DNA of 64,000 bases from Nitrosomonas marina (lineage in GTDB: Bacteria; Pseudomonadota; Gammaproteobacteria; Burkholderiales; Nitrosomonadaceae). Made by a program: the position numbers and the translations under genes. The DNA lies in NCBI RefSeq assembly GCF_900110145.1, contig NZ_FOCP01000005.1, positions 1-64,000 on the forward strand. The letters run 5' to 3'. The notes under the pieces were generated by a model. The model was given only the letters and a program-made list of their open reading frames with translations, did not search any database and was not told where the DNA came from. Each line of letters starts with the position of its first letter. Within the stretch, counting starts at the first letter, position 1. Below are positions 26,632-34,285 of this stretch, piece by piece.

Positions 26632-27354
26632 TTATTCGACCACCCTGGTCAGAATAGCGGTTTCCAGCGGGTCTTTAAAGTCGTCTACGCCATCACTAAA
26701 CAGCCCGAGTATTAACTGCTCACCACTCTGACGCGCGCCGATTAATGAATTTTGCCGCCAATTCTGATTGATAGGAACACCATTAAATCGCGCATCATCG
26801 GCAACAACACCATAAACATACGTATCAGCCAGACTTGGTACAATCTCTCTATTATCAATATCGGGATGTCCCGTTGCTGACCCTGATATGATCTGAGCAG
26901 TGAAATAGTCGGGGGTGTTACTGCGACATGCTCCTGAAGCCGTATTATCGGCTCCCCGGATTGTGTATAAACTACGATTATCATCCAACACAGATGGCCT
27001 TTCCAGCAGATAACACAGATCGGTCTGGTCTTTATAGAGACCAGGAGTAATATTTGCCACGGACACAGGCTGCGAAACCACTACCGAAGATATCTGCTCA
27101 AACATAAATCCATCGGCAGGATTAAAAGTAAACCGGAACGCAACATCGTACAGCGTTGACTGACCAGTCTCAACGTTTATAACCGGTACGCGATGCATAT
27201 TAATATTTCGGCCACTGCCTACCACATTCCCGGACTCGAAGTGAACGCTCAATGACGTACCGGGAATAACTTCTGCAGATACACCGACAGAAATCACGCA
27301 TGCAAAGCATAAGAACAACATTGGTACAATGCATTTTAAATTTCTCGATTTCAT
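26632..27354 (-). CDS. Secreted protein of unknown function
   Basis: The 240-residue product has a clear signal peptide (about 1-27, IVPMLFLCFACVISVGVSA) and a mature part predicted to be mainly beta. It contains FRFTFNPADGFMFEQISSV and two cysteines in LCYLLE and GACRSN. A PEP-CTERM tail is absent. No family was recognised. It lies upstream of the 119-residue secreted gene and divergent from hemP, whose Fur box is about 160 bp away, so iron control of both sides is possible but unproven. Confidence 0.6.
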   Translation of the reverse strand: MKSRNLKCIVPMLFLCFACVISVGVSAEVIPGTSLSVHFESGNVVGSGRNINMHRVPVINVETGQSTLYDVAFRFTFNPADGFMFEQISSVVVSQPVSVANITPGLYKDQTDLCYLLERPSVLDDNRSLYTIRGADNTASGACRSNTPDYFTAQIISGSATGHPDIDNREIVPSLADTYVYGVVADDARFNGVPINQNWRQNSLIGARQSGEQLILGLFSDGVDDFKDPLETAILTRVVE

Positions 27355-27485
27355 GGCTGCCCCCTAGTTTAGTTTTCAGGAAACACAAGCTTAACCCTTA
27401 AACTCAAGAAGATACACCGTTGATTACTGAGGTTGAATTTGATCGACTACCAAAATTTTAACCGGAAAATATTATTCTGCAGGTA

Positions 27486-27529
27486 TTGTATTTCAAAATA
27501 ACATGAGTATAATAAGAATCATTCTCATT
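27486..27529 (+). promoter_or_regulatory. Fur-box promoter of hemP
   Basis: TTGTAT (27486-27491), a 16-bp spacer and a perfect TATAAT (27508-27513) form a sigma-70 promoter. A Fur-box-like AATAAGAATCATTCTCATT (27511-27529) overlaps the -10 element and the start site. This placement predicts iron-dependent repression. Confidence 0.75.
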
Positions 27530-27546
27530 TAAAGAGGTAGTATTTT

Positions 27547-27741
27547 ATGTATGATTCAACCAAAATACAGTCGCAGGCAATGCAACACGGAAATATGCAG
27601 GTTACAGAGACACCTTCTTATAATCTGGCGATAGATAGCAGCACGTTGTTTGCGCACAGTAATGTTGTGTATATACAGCACCATGGCGAGTGTTACTTGC
27701 TGCGGAAAACACGTAGCGGCAAGTTGATCTTGACCAAATAA
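27547..27741 (+). CDS. hemP: Hemin uptake protein HemP
   Basis: The 64-residue protein ends in the HemP/HmuP signature (SSTLFAHSNVVYIQHHGECY, then LLRKTRSGKLILTK). HemP proteins are needed for haem or iron uptake, in some bacteria as activators of the haem receptor gene. GAGG lies about 10 nt before the ATG and a Fur box overlaps the promoter. Instead of a receptor, the next gene encodes a DUF2325 protein. Confidence 0.9.
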   Translation: MYDSTKIQSQAMQHGNMQVTETPSYNLAIDSSTLFAHSNVVYIQHHGECYLLRKTRSGKLILTK

Positions 27742-27800
27742 ACAGTTATTTATTTTGTTGCCGCAGGGGTTGATCCTTTCTCCTTTGACCTCGGCACTTT

Positions 27801-27837
27801 GGCAAGCCAGCCTGCTCCTCCCCAGGCAAGCCAGCCT
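27801..27837. repeat. 13-bp direct repeat between hemP and the DUF2325 gene
   Basis: GGCAAGCCAGCCT occurs at 27801-27813 and again at 27825-27837, a 24-bp period. The copies are direct, not inverted, so they are not a terminator. Confidence 0.5.
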
Positions 27838-27857
27838 TTTTTTATCGGATGTTTTGA

Positions 27858-28451
27858 ATGATGAAACAGATAAAGAAAATGGTTTACGATTTCATGTCGC
27901 CGGATTTTGCAAGTGCAGGCACCGTAACTTCAATGCCTGTCACGTCAGTCCGCTTCCAGCCCTTTGGTGCAATTCTTCGATGCCTCAAAGCATTTATCAA
28001 TCAACCCGCCGTCCCTGGTTCAGTATCAGCAAGACAGTCTGAAAGGTCTGCCCGCCCGGTCAGCCGACTATCTAATGTTCCGGTTATTAAAGCTTGCACA
28101 CGTTTGGAAGAATCAAACAATACCAACTTTGCAGGCCGTTCTGTATTATGTGTGGGTGGACAAAAGCATTTGTATCCCGCCTACCAGCAAATAATTGAGG
28201 ATGCAGGCGGGCGGTTTCTGTGCTTTCACGGTGGTAATGATGCTTCACTAGATTCATTGCACAGGCTACTGGCACTGACTGATCTGGTCATATGCCCGAT
28301 AGACTGCATCAGGCATGAAGCTTTCTGGATAACAAAACGTTACTGCGAACGTCTTAGAAAACCTTGCGTCATGCTGGATAAATCCAGGATAACAGCATTT
28401 TACAATGGGATACGAATGCTCAGAAGTATTACAACTATAACAAACTGCTAA
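27858..28451 (+). CDS. DUF2325 domain protein
   Basis: The 197-residue protein has a basic, probably disordered N-terminal half and a C-terminal DUF2325 domain (about 93-190). That domain opens SVLCVGGQKHLYPAYQQII and includes FLCFHGGND, TDLVICPIDCIRHEAFW and KPCVMLDKSRI. It resembles a Rossmann-like fold and has several cysteines and histidines. Its biochemical role is not established. It lies 116 bp after hemP on the same strand, so it is likely part of the same iron-regulated unit. The stop codon lies inside a perfect hairpin. Confidence 0.75.
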   Translation: MMKQIKKMVYDFMSPDFASAGTVTSMPVTSVRFQPFGAILRCLKAFINQPAVPGSVSARQSERSARPVSRLSNVPVIKACTRLEESNNTNFAGRSVLCVGGQKHLYPAYQQIIEDAGGRFLCFHGGNDASLDSLHRLLALTDLVICPIDCIRHEAFWITKRYCERLRKPCVMLDKSRITAFYNGIRMLRSITTITNC

Positions 28452-28469
28452 AAAGCAGTTTGTTATAGT
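28434..28469 (+). terminator. Perfect 16-bp hairpin overlapping a stop codon
   Basis: The arm 28434-28449 pairs perfectly with 28454-28469 around an AAAA loop. The last codons and the TAA stop of the DUF2325 gene are inside it. No T-tract follows, so it is either an unusual terminator or an mRNA-stabilising structure. Confidence 0.5.
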
Positions 28470-28534
28470 ATAAGATAGCGCGGAGATTGAATTTCCAACA
28501 TGATCTGTAATCGGGATAACACAGCAGCTACAAC

Positions 28535-28572
28535 TCAGGCAACTTCTCAGTCCTCAGGCAGCTTCTCAGTCG
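28535..28572. repeat. Two-copy 19-bp tandem repeat
   Basis: The unit TCAGGCAACTTCTCAGTCC at 28535-28553 is repeated at 28554-28572 with two changes. It is noncoding. Confidence 0.5.
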
Positions 28573-28683
28573 TCAAAACACTCTCGCCCAATACATATTT
28601 CGCTTTAAGTTAACAACAAAAAGTGCTAAAAATATCTAATAAGCGTTTTCGCCGAAAAAAATCAACTTCCTGCGAGTAAGATG

Positions 28684-28926
28684 TTAAGAAGAAGCTTTTG
28701 CGTTTGCACTGCTGCGCTTTGGTATCTGAGTACCGTACTTCTGACGGAATTTTTCCACACGGCCCGCGGTATCGACAATTTTTTGCTTGCCTGTATAAAA
28801 AGGATGGCAAACTGAACAAACTTCAATACTCAAGGGTTTACCCAAAGTCGAGCGCGTTTTGAATTCATTGCCACAACTGCATGTGACTGTTATTTCCTGA
28901 TAGTCGGGATGTATACCTGCTTTCAT
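28684..28926 (-). CDS. rpmE: 50S ribosomal protein L31
   Basis: The 80-residue protein begins [20 protein letters not shown] and continues [24 protein letters not shown], the L31 signature. It carries zinc-ligand cysteines (CSC and CSVC), so this is the zinc-containing form. It is divergent from dksA and has its own promoter. AAGGG lies about 11 nt before the ATG. Confidence 0.97.
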   Translation of the reverse strand: MKAGIHPDYQEITVTCSCGNEFKTRSTLGKPLSIEVCSVCHPFYTGKQKIVDTAGRVEKFRQKYGTQIPKRSSANAKASS

Positions 28927-29001
28927 TGTTTTTATACCCTTGCGCTGTAAACCAAAAAAGAGAAAAATTTTACTTCACTGCTTCTCATTAAGCAATCCGC
29001 T

Positions 29002-29030
29002 ATTATCCGTTAATATTCATACTCGTGCAA
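29002..29030 (-). promoter_or_regulatory. Promoter of rpmE
   Basis: On the minus strand TTGCAC (29030-29025), a 17-bp spacer and GATAAT (29007-29002) form a good sigma-70 promoter with a leader of about 70 nt. Confidence 0.6.
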
Positions 29031-29229
29031 CTTCCATTTGGCACTCTGACTAATGGATATTACGATTAAAACTGCTATCCGCATACATGGTTATATTACT
29101 GTAGCAGTAATATTATTAATAATGAAACAAGCTGTCATGTGTATGTTATTTCAATTATGGCTGATGTGGTTAGTGAAATTAAGTTACTGAACGCAGCGAT
29201 TTTTTTTAAAATTCCTCTATATATGAGTA

Positions 29230-29260
29230 TTGCATCGAAAAAAATAAATTGTTGTATAAT
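29230..29260 (+). promoter_or_regulatory. Promoter of dksA
   Basis: TTGCAT (29230-29235) and a perfect TATAAT (29255-29260) are separated by 19 bp, about 70 nt before the dksA ATG. The spacer is slightly long. Confidence 0.55.
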
Positions 29261-29330
29261 ATCTTGTTAAACTTTGAGGCTGTAATTCAATTTTTACCCA
29301 CAATAACAGGAAAATTAGGAGCACATTAAG

Positions 29331-29756
29331 ATGCCGCAAGAGCTACAGAGCAAAAATGTAACGCCTTACGAACCAAAAGAGGGTGAAGATTATATGAGCC
29401 CGGAACAGCTTGATCATTTTCGCAAGATTCTTGAGGGTTTGAAAGTTGAATTGGGTCAAGATATTGACCGGGCTGTGCATACAATGCAGGATGAAGCCAC
29501 TGTATTTGCAGACCCAAACGACCGTGCGAGCCAGGAATCCGATATGACACTGGAATTACGAAATCGCGATCGAGAACGCAAACTCATTAAAAAAATAGAT
29601 GAAATTATGGCCAAAATCGACTCCAAAGATTATGGTTATTGTGAAAGCTGCGGTATTGAGATTGGATTGAAACGTCTTGAGGCTCGCCCTACGGCAACGC
29701 TATGCATTGATTGTAAAACACTTGACGAAATACGGGAAAAGCAAATAGCAAAGTGA
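29331..29756 (+). CDS. dksA: RNA polymerase-binding transcription factor DksA
   Basis: DksA binds the RNA polymerase secondary channel and, with ppGpp, resets rRNA and amino-acid promoters. The 141-residue protein has the coiled-coil tip acidic residues Asp61 and Asp64 ([10 protein letters not shown]), [16 protein letters not shown], and a four-Cys zinc finger (Cys104, 107, 125 and 128). AGGAG lies 9 nt before the ATG. It is probably monocistronic and convergent with the HAD gene. Confidence 0.97.
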   Translation: MPQELQSKNVTPYEPKEGEDYMSPEQLDHFRKILEGLKVELGQDIDRAVHTMQDEATVFADPNDRASQESDMTLELRNRDRERKLIKKIDEIMAKIDSKDYGYCESCGIEIGLKRLEARPTATLCIDCKTLDEIREKQIAK

Positions 29757-29806
29757 TTTTCTTTCAGGTATCAGACGCAAATTACGTCCAGCATACAGTA
29801 ACGGCA

Positions 29807-30583
29807 TCATTTTTCAGTCAACTGCTGCAAGGTCCCGGTATCTATCCAATGTTTATCTACAAGAACCGGATTATGTGTGATTTGCGAGAATTCTTTTTCC
29901 GGTTCACCCAAATCTGACAATACGGCCAGAGCGCCTTCGAAGTTTTGCAGGCGCGTATAATTATTAACAGTGATTAATGTAGGCAGGTTTGCTGCGAGAG
30001 CCGCTTTCAAGCCATTTTCAGAATCTTCGATTGCGAGACACTGGGCCGGCTCCAGTTTTAATTTCTCCATAACCCAGAAATAAATATCAGGGGCGGGTTT
30101 TTTCTTCGGAACAATATCACCTGCGCCTATCACATCGAATAGTTCCATCGCATCCACTCCCATCGTTGATTGCAGCAAATAAGCGACATTTTCGGGTGTT
30201 GTTGTAGTTGCAATGGCAATCTTGATGTTTTTGCTACGCAGTTCATGAATCAGGCGCTTAACACCGGGTCGAAGCGGTATACCCCCCTGCTCCATGAGTT
30301 TTTTGAAATGACGCGTTTTGGTTTTATGCACACTGGCTATCCATTCATCCAGATCTTCTCTGTTCAGCGCTTCTGGCGCATATTGTTCCATAAAATAGCG
30401 GATTCTTTCTTTGCCGCCGGTAATTTGCAACAAATCACCATATAACGGGATATCCCAGTGCCAGGGAAGGTTGAATTCCTGAAATGCGGCATTGAATGCA
30501 GGACGGTGGCCATCTTGTTCAGTATCAGCCAGTGTACCGTCAACATCAAATAAAACGGCTTTTAGTGTATTGTTTGCGTGCAT
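29807..30583 (-). CDS. HAD-IA family hydrolase (CbbY-like)
   Basis: The 258-residue protein has the HAD nucleophile motif LFDVDGTLADT (Asp13 and Asp15), motif II IAIATTTT, the Lys in KKKPAPDIY, and motif IV IEDSENGLKAA. Its sequence resembles CbbY-type sugar-phosphate phosphatases, which in autotrophs remove inhibitory by-products of RuBisCO. That function is inferred from similarity only. It begins 9 bp after the sua5 stop, the last gene of a four-gene operon. Confidence 0.8.
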   Translation of the reverse strand: MHANNTLKAVLFDVDGTLADTEQDGHRPAFNAAFQEFNLPWHWDIPLYGDLLQITGGKERIRYFMEQYAPEALNREDLDEWIASVHKTKTRHFKKLMEQGGIPLRPGVKRLIHELRSKNIKIAIATTTTPENVAYLLQSTMGVDAMELFDVIGAGDIVPKKKPAPDIYFWVMEKLKLEPAQCLAIEDSENGLKAALAANLPTLITVNNYTRLQNFEGALAVLSDLGEPEKEFSQITHNPVLVDKHWIDTGTLQQLTEK

Positions 30584-30592
30584 AGTAATAAA

Positions 30593-31606
30593 TTATAAAT
30601 AAGCTTGGCTTGCGCGCTGCAAGCGGTCGGATATAGCGAGCCATGCCGGCAGCTCCGGTGGCGTTTCCATTAAAATATAATCAATCGCTGCCTGGTCTTG
30701 CTGGTGGAGAACGGCATAAAGTTGCTGGCCATAACGAACAGGATCTGAAGACATTTTAACATGTTGAATATAAGGAACATTGAACTGTGACATACCGGCA
30801 TCAGACCAGGTGATCACAGCTACGCGCAAATTCTGCGCAGCAAGCTTAATTGCGGTTTGAACGAGTTCAGGCAGATGAAAAAGCTGAAGCGGTGTTGCAG
30901 GTGCGTAGTGAGAGGGTATTGCACCGGGTACTCGTACTGCAGTTTTTCTATTTTTATACGAAATCACTGGTTTACTTAAGACTGATTCAATCGCCGAAAC
31001 AGAGATTCCACCAGGTCTCAGTAAAAAAACCGCATCATTTTCAAAACTGACAATTGTACTCTCAAGACCGATATTACAGGTGCCTCCATCCAGTATCATA
31101 TCAATTTTGTTACTCAAGGTGTTACGTACATGTACCGCAGCGGTCGGACTGATTCTGCCATATCGATTTGCGGATGGTGCTGCAATCGCTTTATCTGGTC
31201 CGATCATATTAAGCAGTTCTAACGCTACAGGATGTGCGGGTATCCGTAAACCAACGGTATCCTGACCACCGGTAACGCAATCCGGAATATGCGCGCTGCG
31301 CTTCAGGATTAATGTCAAAGGTCCGGGCCAGAAATGTCTGGCCAGCAACCGAGCCGCTTCTGGTATTTCCAGCGCCCAGATATCCAGTTGCGCCATATGG
31401 CCAATATGCACGATTAGGGGATGATCTGCAGGACGCTGTTTGATTGTATACACTTTCTGGACAGCATCTGTATTGGTTGCATCAGCACCCAATCCATAGA
31501 CTGTCTCGGTGGGGAACGCAACAATACCGCCCCGCCTCAGTAGTCGGGCTGCGACAGCAATTTGCTCAAGCTGTTTCTGATCCAGCGCTCCTTTGTCTAA
31601 CATCAT
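30593..31606 (-). CDS. sua5: L-threonylcarbamoyladenylate synthase (Sua5/YwlC type)
   Basis: This enzyme makes threonylcarbamoyl-AMP from Thr, bicarbonate and ATP, the first step of t6A37 tRNA modification. The N-terminal YrdC domain (about 15-205) has GGIVAFPTETVYGLGADA, KQRPADHPLIVHI and APSANRYGRISPT. The extra C-terminal Sua5 domain (from about 240) makes this the long form rather than the short TsaC. I chose ATG 31606; TTG 31612 and ATG 31603 are alternatives. It starts within a few bases of the clsB stop. Confidence 0.92.
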   Translation of the reverse strand: MMLDKGALDQKQLEQIAVAARLLRRGGIVAFPTETVYGLGADATNTDAVQKVYTIKQRPADHPLIVHIGHMAQLDIWALEIPEAARLLARHFWPGPLTLILKRSAHIPDCVTGGQDTVGLRIPAHPVALELLNMIGPDKAIAAPSANRYGRISPTAAVHVRNTLSNKIDMILDGGTCNIGLESTIVSFENDAVFLLRPGGISVSAIESVLSKPVISYKNRKTAVRVPGAIPSHYAPATPLQLFHLPELVQTAIKLAAQNLRVAVITWSDAGMSQFNVPYIQHVKMSSDPVRYGQQLYAVLHQQDQAAIDYILMETPPELPAWLAISDRLQRASQAYL

Positions 31607-31612
31607 AATCAA

Positions 31613-32797
31613 TTATACGGCAATATGATGCTTGGCGGGCTTGTGACCGTAACCCAGAATACTCTGCGCGTAATAGATAATATAATAGCTTAGCCAGTTG
31701 ACAGCATGGTAAAACCAGGATCTTGACTGCCAACTGGTGCGCGCCACCAATAAGGACTGCTTGGCTACAGCACGCATTAAACTCGATCTGAGCTGATCGG
31801 CAAAATCACGATCCTTTATGACCACGTTAGCTTCGCGCGCAAGCATCAGGCTGAATGGATCAATATTTGAAGAACCAACCGTCGCCCAGTAGCGATCGAT
31901 GACAGCAACTTTGGCATGCAAAAAACCTTGCGCATACTCATAAATTCTAATGCCCGCATCAAGCAGTTTGCCATACAAGGCATGTGTTGCGTAGTGCTGC
32001 AACCGGTATTCTACTTTCCCCTGTAGCAACAACTTGACTTTAACGCCGCGCCTGGCTGCTTTATTTAATGCATCGCAAAAATGCCGACCGGGAAGAAAGT
32101 ATGCGCTGGCAATGATAATTTCATTTTGTGCAGTGTCAATAGCCTCCAGATACTCTCGCTCAATATCGTGACGATGGCGGAAATTATCGCGTATCAGAAA
32201 ACCAGCGAGCTGATCGCCCTTGCGTTTAACTGCAGGCGAAAGTTTTACCGACCTGATCCAGCGTTTCTTAAAATGCGCCCAGGCAACGATGGACCATAAA
32301 CGTTGTACCGATGCATAAATTTTTTTTAAAAGCGGGCCTTCTATTAAAATTGCAAAATCAAAACGCGGCACTTGATCAAACGGTTGCGTGTAATCATCAA
32401 TAATATTGATACCGCCTGCAAAAGCAATGCGGGCATCAATTACTGCGAGTTTCCGGTGCATGCGGCGCAATCGGTGCCGGCGCAACCTGAAGAAAAATAC
32501 TTCACGCCGATATATCAATATTTTTACACCAGCGTCCAGCATACTCTGAATAAAACTGTTTGACAGTTTATAAGAACCGAATCCGTCCATTAGCAAATGG
32601 ACGGATACACCTCTCTGAGCAGCACGAATCAGTGCTGAAGATATTGTCCTTCCAGTTAAATCATCAGCAAAAATATAAGTTTCTAGATGAATTTCATACT
32701 GCGCGGAATCGATCGCTCGTTCCAGGGCCGGAAAATATTCCCTGCCATTATGAAGCAGCCTGATTGCGTTGCCACCTACATACGTCGCCTTGCTCAT
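31613..32797 (-). CDS. clsB: Cardiolipin synthase ClsB
   Basis: This phospholipase-D superfamily enzyme makes cardiolipin at the inner membrane. The 394-residue protein has both HKD motifs: His114-Lys116-Asp121 (HRKLAVID) and His294-Lys296-Asp301 (HAKVAVID followed by VGSSNID). It lacks N-terminal membrane helices, as ClsB does. Its start overlaps the end of the ybhP-like gene by 4 bp (ATGA), the same pairing as ybhP-ybhO in E. coli. Confidence 0.93.
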   Translation of the reverse strand: MSKATYVGGNAIRLLHNGREYFPALERAIDSAQYEIHLETYIFADDLTGRTISSALIRAAQRGVSVHLLMDGFGSYKLSNSFIQSMLDAGVKILIYRREVFFFRLRRHRLRRMHRKLAVIDARIAFAGGINIIDDYTQPFDQVPRFDFAILIEGPLLKKIYASVQRLWSIVAWAHFKKRWIRSVKLSPAVKRKGDQLAGFLIRDNFRHRHDIEREYLEAIDTAQNEIIIASAYFLPGRHFCDALNKAARRGVKVKLLLQGKVEYRLQHYATHALYGKLLDAGIRIYEYAQGFLHAKVAVIDRYWATVGSSNIDPFSLMLAREANVVIKDRDFADQLRSSLMRAVAKQSLLVARTSWQSRSWFYHAVNWLSYYIIYYAQSILGYGHKPAKHHIAV

Positions 32798-33546
32798 CTA
32801 CGAATGACATTGGTGGATAAGGCTGCATGATCAGATGTTTTGGACCAGGGATGCCCATGATGTACGCATGCATTCTCTATATGAAAACCACGGACATATA
32901 TGCGATCCAGGCGCAATATCGGTAACGCAGATGGGAAACTCCGCGCTGCCCTGCCGTCAGTGAATTCAAAAACCTCTGTAAGATCGAGTGCATCCGCAAC
33001 GGTTGGGCCTGTTATTTCACGCCAGTCGTTGAAATCTCCCGCGATAACCAGAGGCGCATGCGCAGGAACAAGTCTTTTGATACGTTTTTTTAAAGCTTTT
33101 AGCTGTGTGTGTCTGCCCTTTTTAAAAAGGCCCAAATGTACACAAATACAATGCAGGTTCTCTTCCCATTTGGGTATGCTGATCTCACAGTGCAACAAAC
33201 CCCGGCTTTCAAACCGATGGGCCGAAATATCTTCGTTCTCCCAGGAAACTATCGGATATCGACTCAAAATGGCATTGCCGTGGTGCCCTGATTTATAGAC
33301 AGCATTTTTGCCGTACACTGATTCAGGCCACACCGAATCAGCAAAAAATTCATGCTGACTGCCGTCCGGCCAATTGGTAAAACGCGCAGCGTGTTTAGTG
33401 TGGTGCCCAACCACCTCCTGCAAGAAAACAATGTCGGTATTTAAACCGCGCAAACAGTCTCTCTGTTTATGCACAATCAGACGCTGATTGAAACTGGAAA
33501 ACCCCTTGTGAATATTGTAGGTTGCTATACTTAATTTGTTAAACAC
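32794..33546 (-). CDS. ybhP: Endonuclease/exonuclease/phosphatase family protein YbhP-like
   Basis: The 250-residue protein has the EEP fold motifs: IATYNIHKGF, the metal-binding Glu in FLQEVVG, a VHLGLF strand, GDFNDW and the C-terminal SDHAAL. Its natural substrate is unknown, but it is consistently paired with clsB, so a role in lipid turnover is inferred. It heads the ybhP-clsB-sua5-HAD operon. Confidence 0.85.
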   Translation of the reverse strand: MFNKLSIATYNIHKGFSSFNQRLIVHKQRDCLRGLNTDIVFLQEVVGHHTKHAARFTNWPDGSQHEFFADSVWPESVYGKNAVYKSGHHGNAILSRYPIVSWENEDISAHRFESRGLLHCEISIPKWEENLHCICVHLGLFKKGRHTQLKALKKRIKRLVPAHAPLVIAGDFNDWREITGPTVADALDLTEVFEFTDGRAARSFPSALPILRLDRIYVRGFHIENACVHHGHPWSKTSDHAALSTNVIRR

Positions 33547-33908
33547 TGTTTATCATCAAAAAATAAATTAGAATTTTAAAAGTCCGGGCCACGCTGACAA
33601 TTTTCTGATCAATATGTTTGATTGTAGTACAGGAGTGTCTTTCTATAAAAATAATGAATCAAATTTCAGTTTTGAAAGCAATTCAATCTAATTATTCAAC
33701 TATATTTCATCTGATCATCATTTTCTAATAAAGTTGAGAAAAATTTGTTAATTTTCATGTCTAACAGATTCTCAAGCAATCCAAATTGCAGCTCACACAT
33801 TGTACTATTGACGTATCGCTGACTAAAACCGGCAAAAAACCAAACAGGAAATAGGGATGATAAAAAACAGTTTATCGATTACGATATCAATTTTTACATG
33901 AGAAAGAA
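33547..33908. other. Divergent AT-rich gap between ybhP and ibaG
   Basis: No coding frame or strong promoter was recognised. It must hold the promoters of the clsB operon (minus strand) and of ibaG (plus strand). Confidence 0.4.
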
Positions 33909-34151
33909 ATGATTACAGCAGAAAATATAAAAAACCACATAGAAACTTCATTGCCTTGTGAACTAGTCCGTGTAGAAGGAGATGATGGCCATCATTTTCA
34001 GGCGGTTATTGTCAGCGCCGAGTTCATCGGAAAACGGACGATCCAACAACATCAGCTCGTATACCAGGCGCTTGGCGACAAAATGAAACAGGAAATCCAT
34101 GCATTGTCAATGAAAACCTTTACACCGGAGCAATGGGCGGAACTCACATGA
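33909..34151 (+). CDS. ibaG: BolA/IbaG-family iron-sulfur-related protein
   Basis: The 80-residue protein is a complete BolA fold with GDDGHHFQAVIVSAEFIGKRTIQQHQLVYQAL in two halves, and the LSMKTFTPEQW ending. IbaG-type BolA proteins pair with monothiol glutaredoxins in Fe-S trafficking or acid response. It is isolated, with prsT convergent downstream. Confidence 0.88.
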   Translation: MITAENIKNHIETSLPCELVRVEGDDGHHFQAVIVSAEFIGKRTIQQHQLVYQALGDKMKQEIHALSMKTFTPEQWAELT

Positions 34152-34285
34152 ACAACTGAGTGAAACCGCGAGTCCGGAACCACAAGCAGGCTCTGCCTGT
34201 TATACAGCGCCTGCTATTCGGTCCCGGGCTGAGCAATGGGCATTTCATTGCCAGTTTCTGTTGATTTTTGTAACTTACTAAAGTC

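Larger units (their letters stand above)
28927..29330. other. Divergent regulatory region between rpmE and dksA
   Basis: The 404-bp AT-rich gap holds an rpmE promoter (29002-29030) and a dksA promoter (29230-29260). Nothing else was recognised; no coding frame is supported. Confidence 0.5.

Noticed and set aside
28535-28572. Tandem 19-bp repeat as a CRISPR start
   Set aside because: Only two adjacent copies with no spacers and no cas genes.
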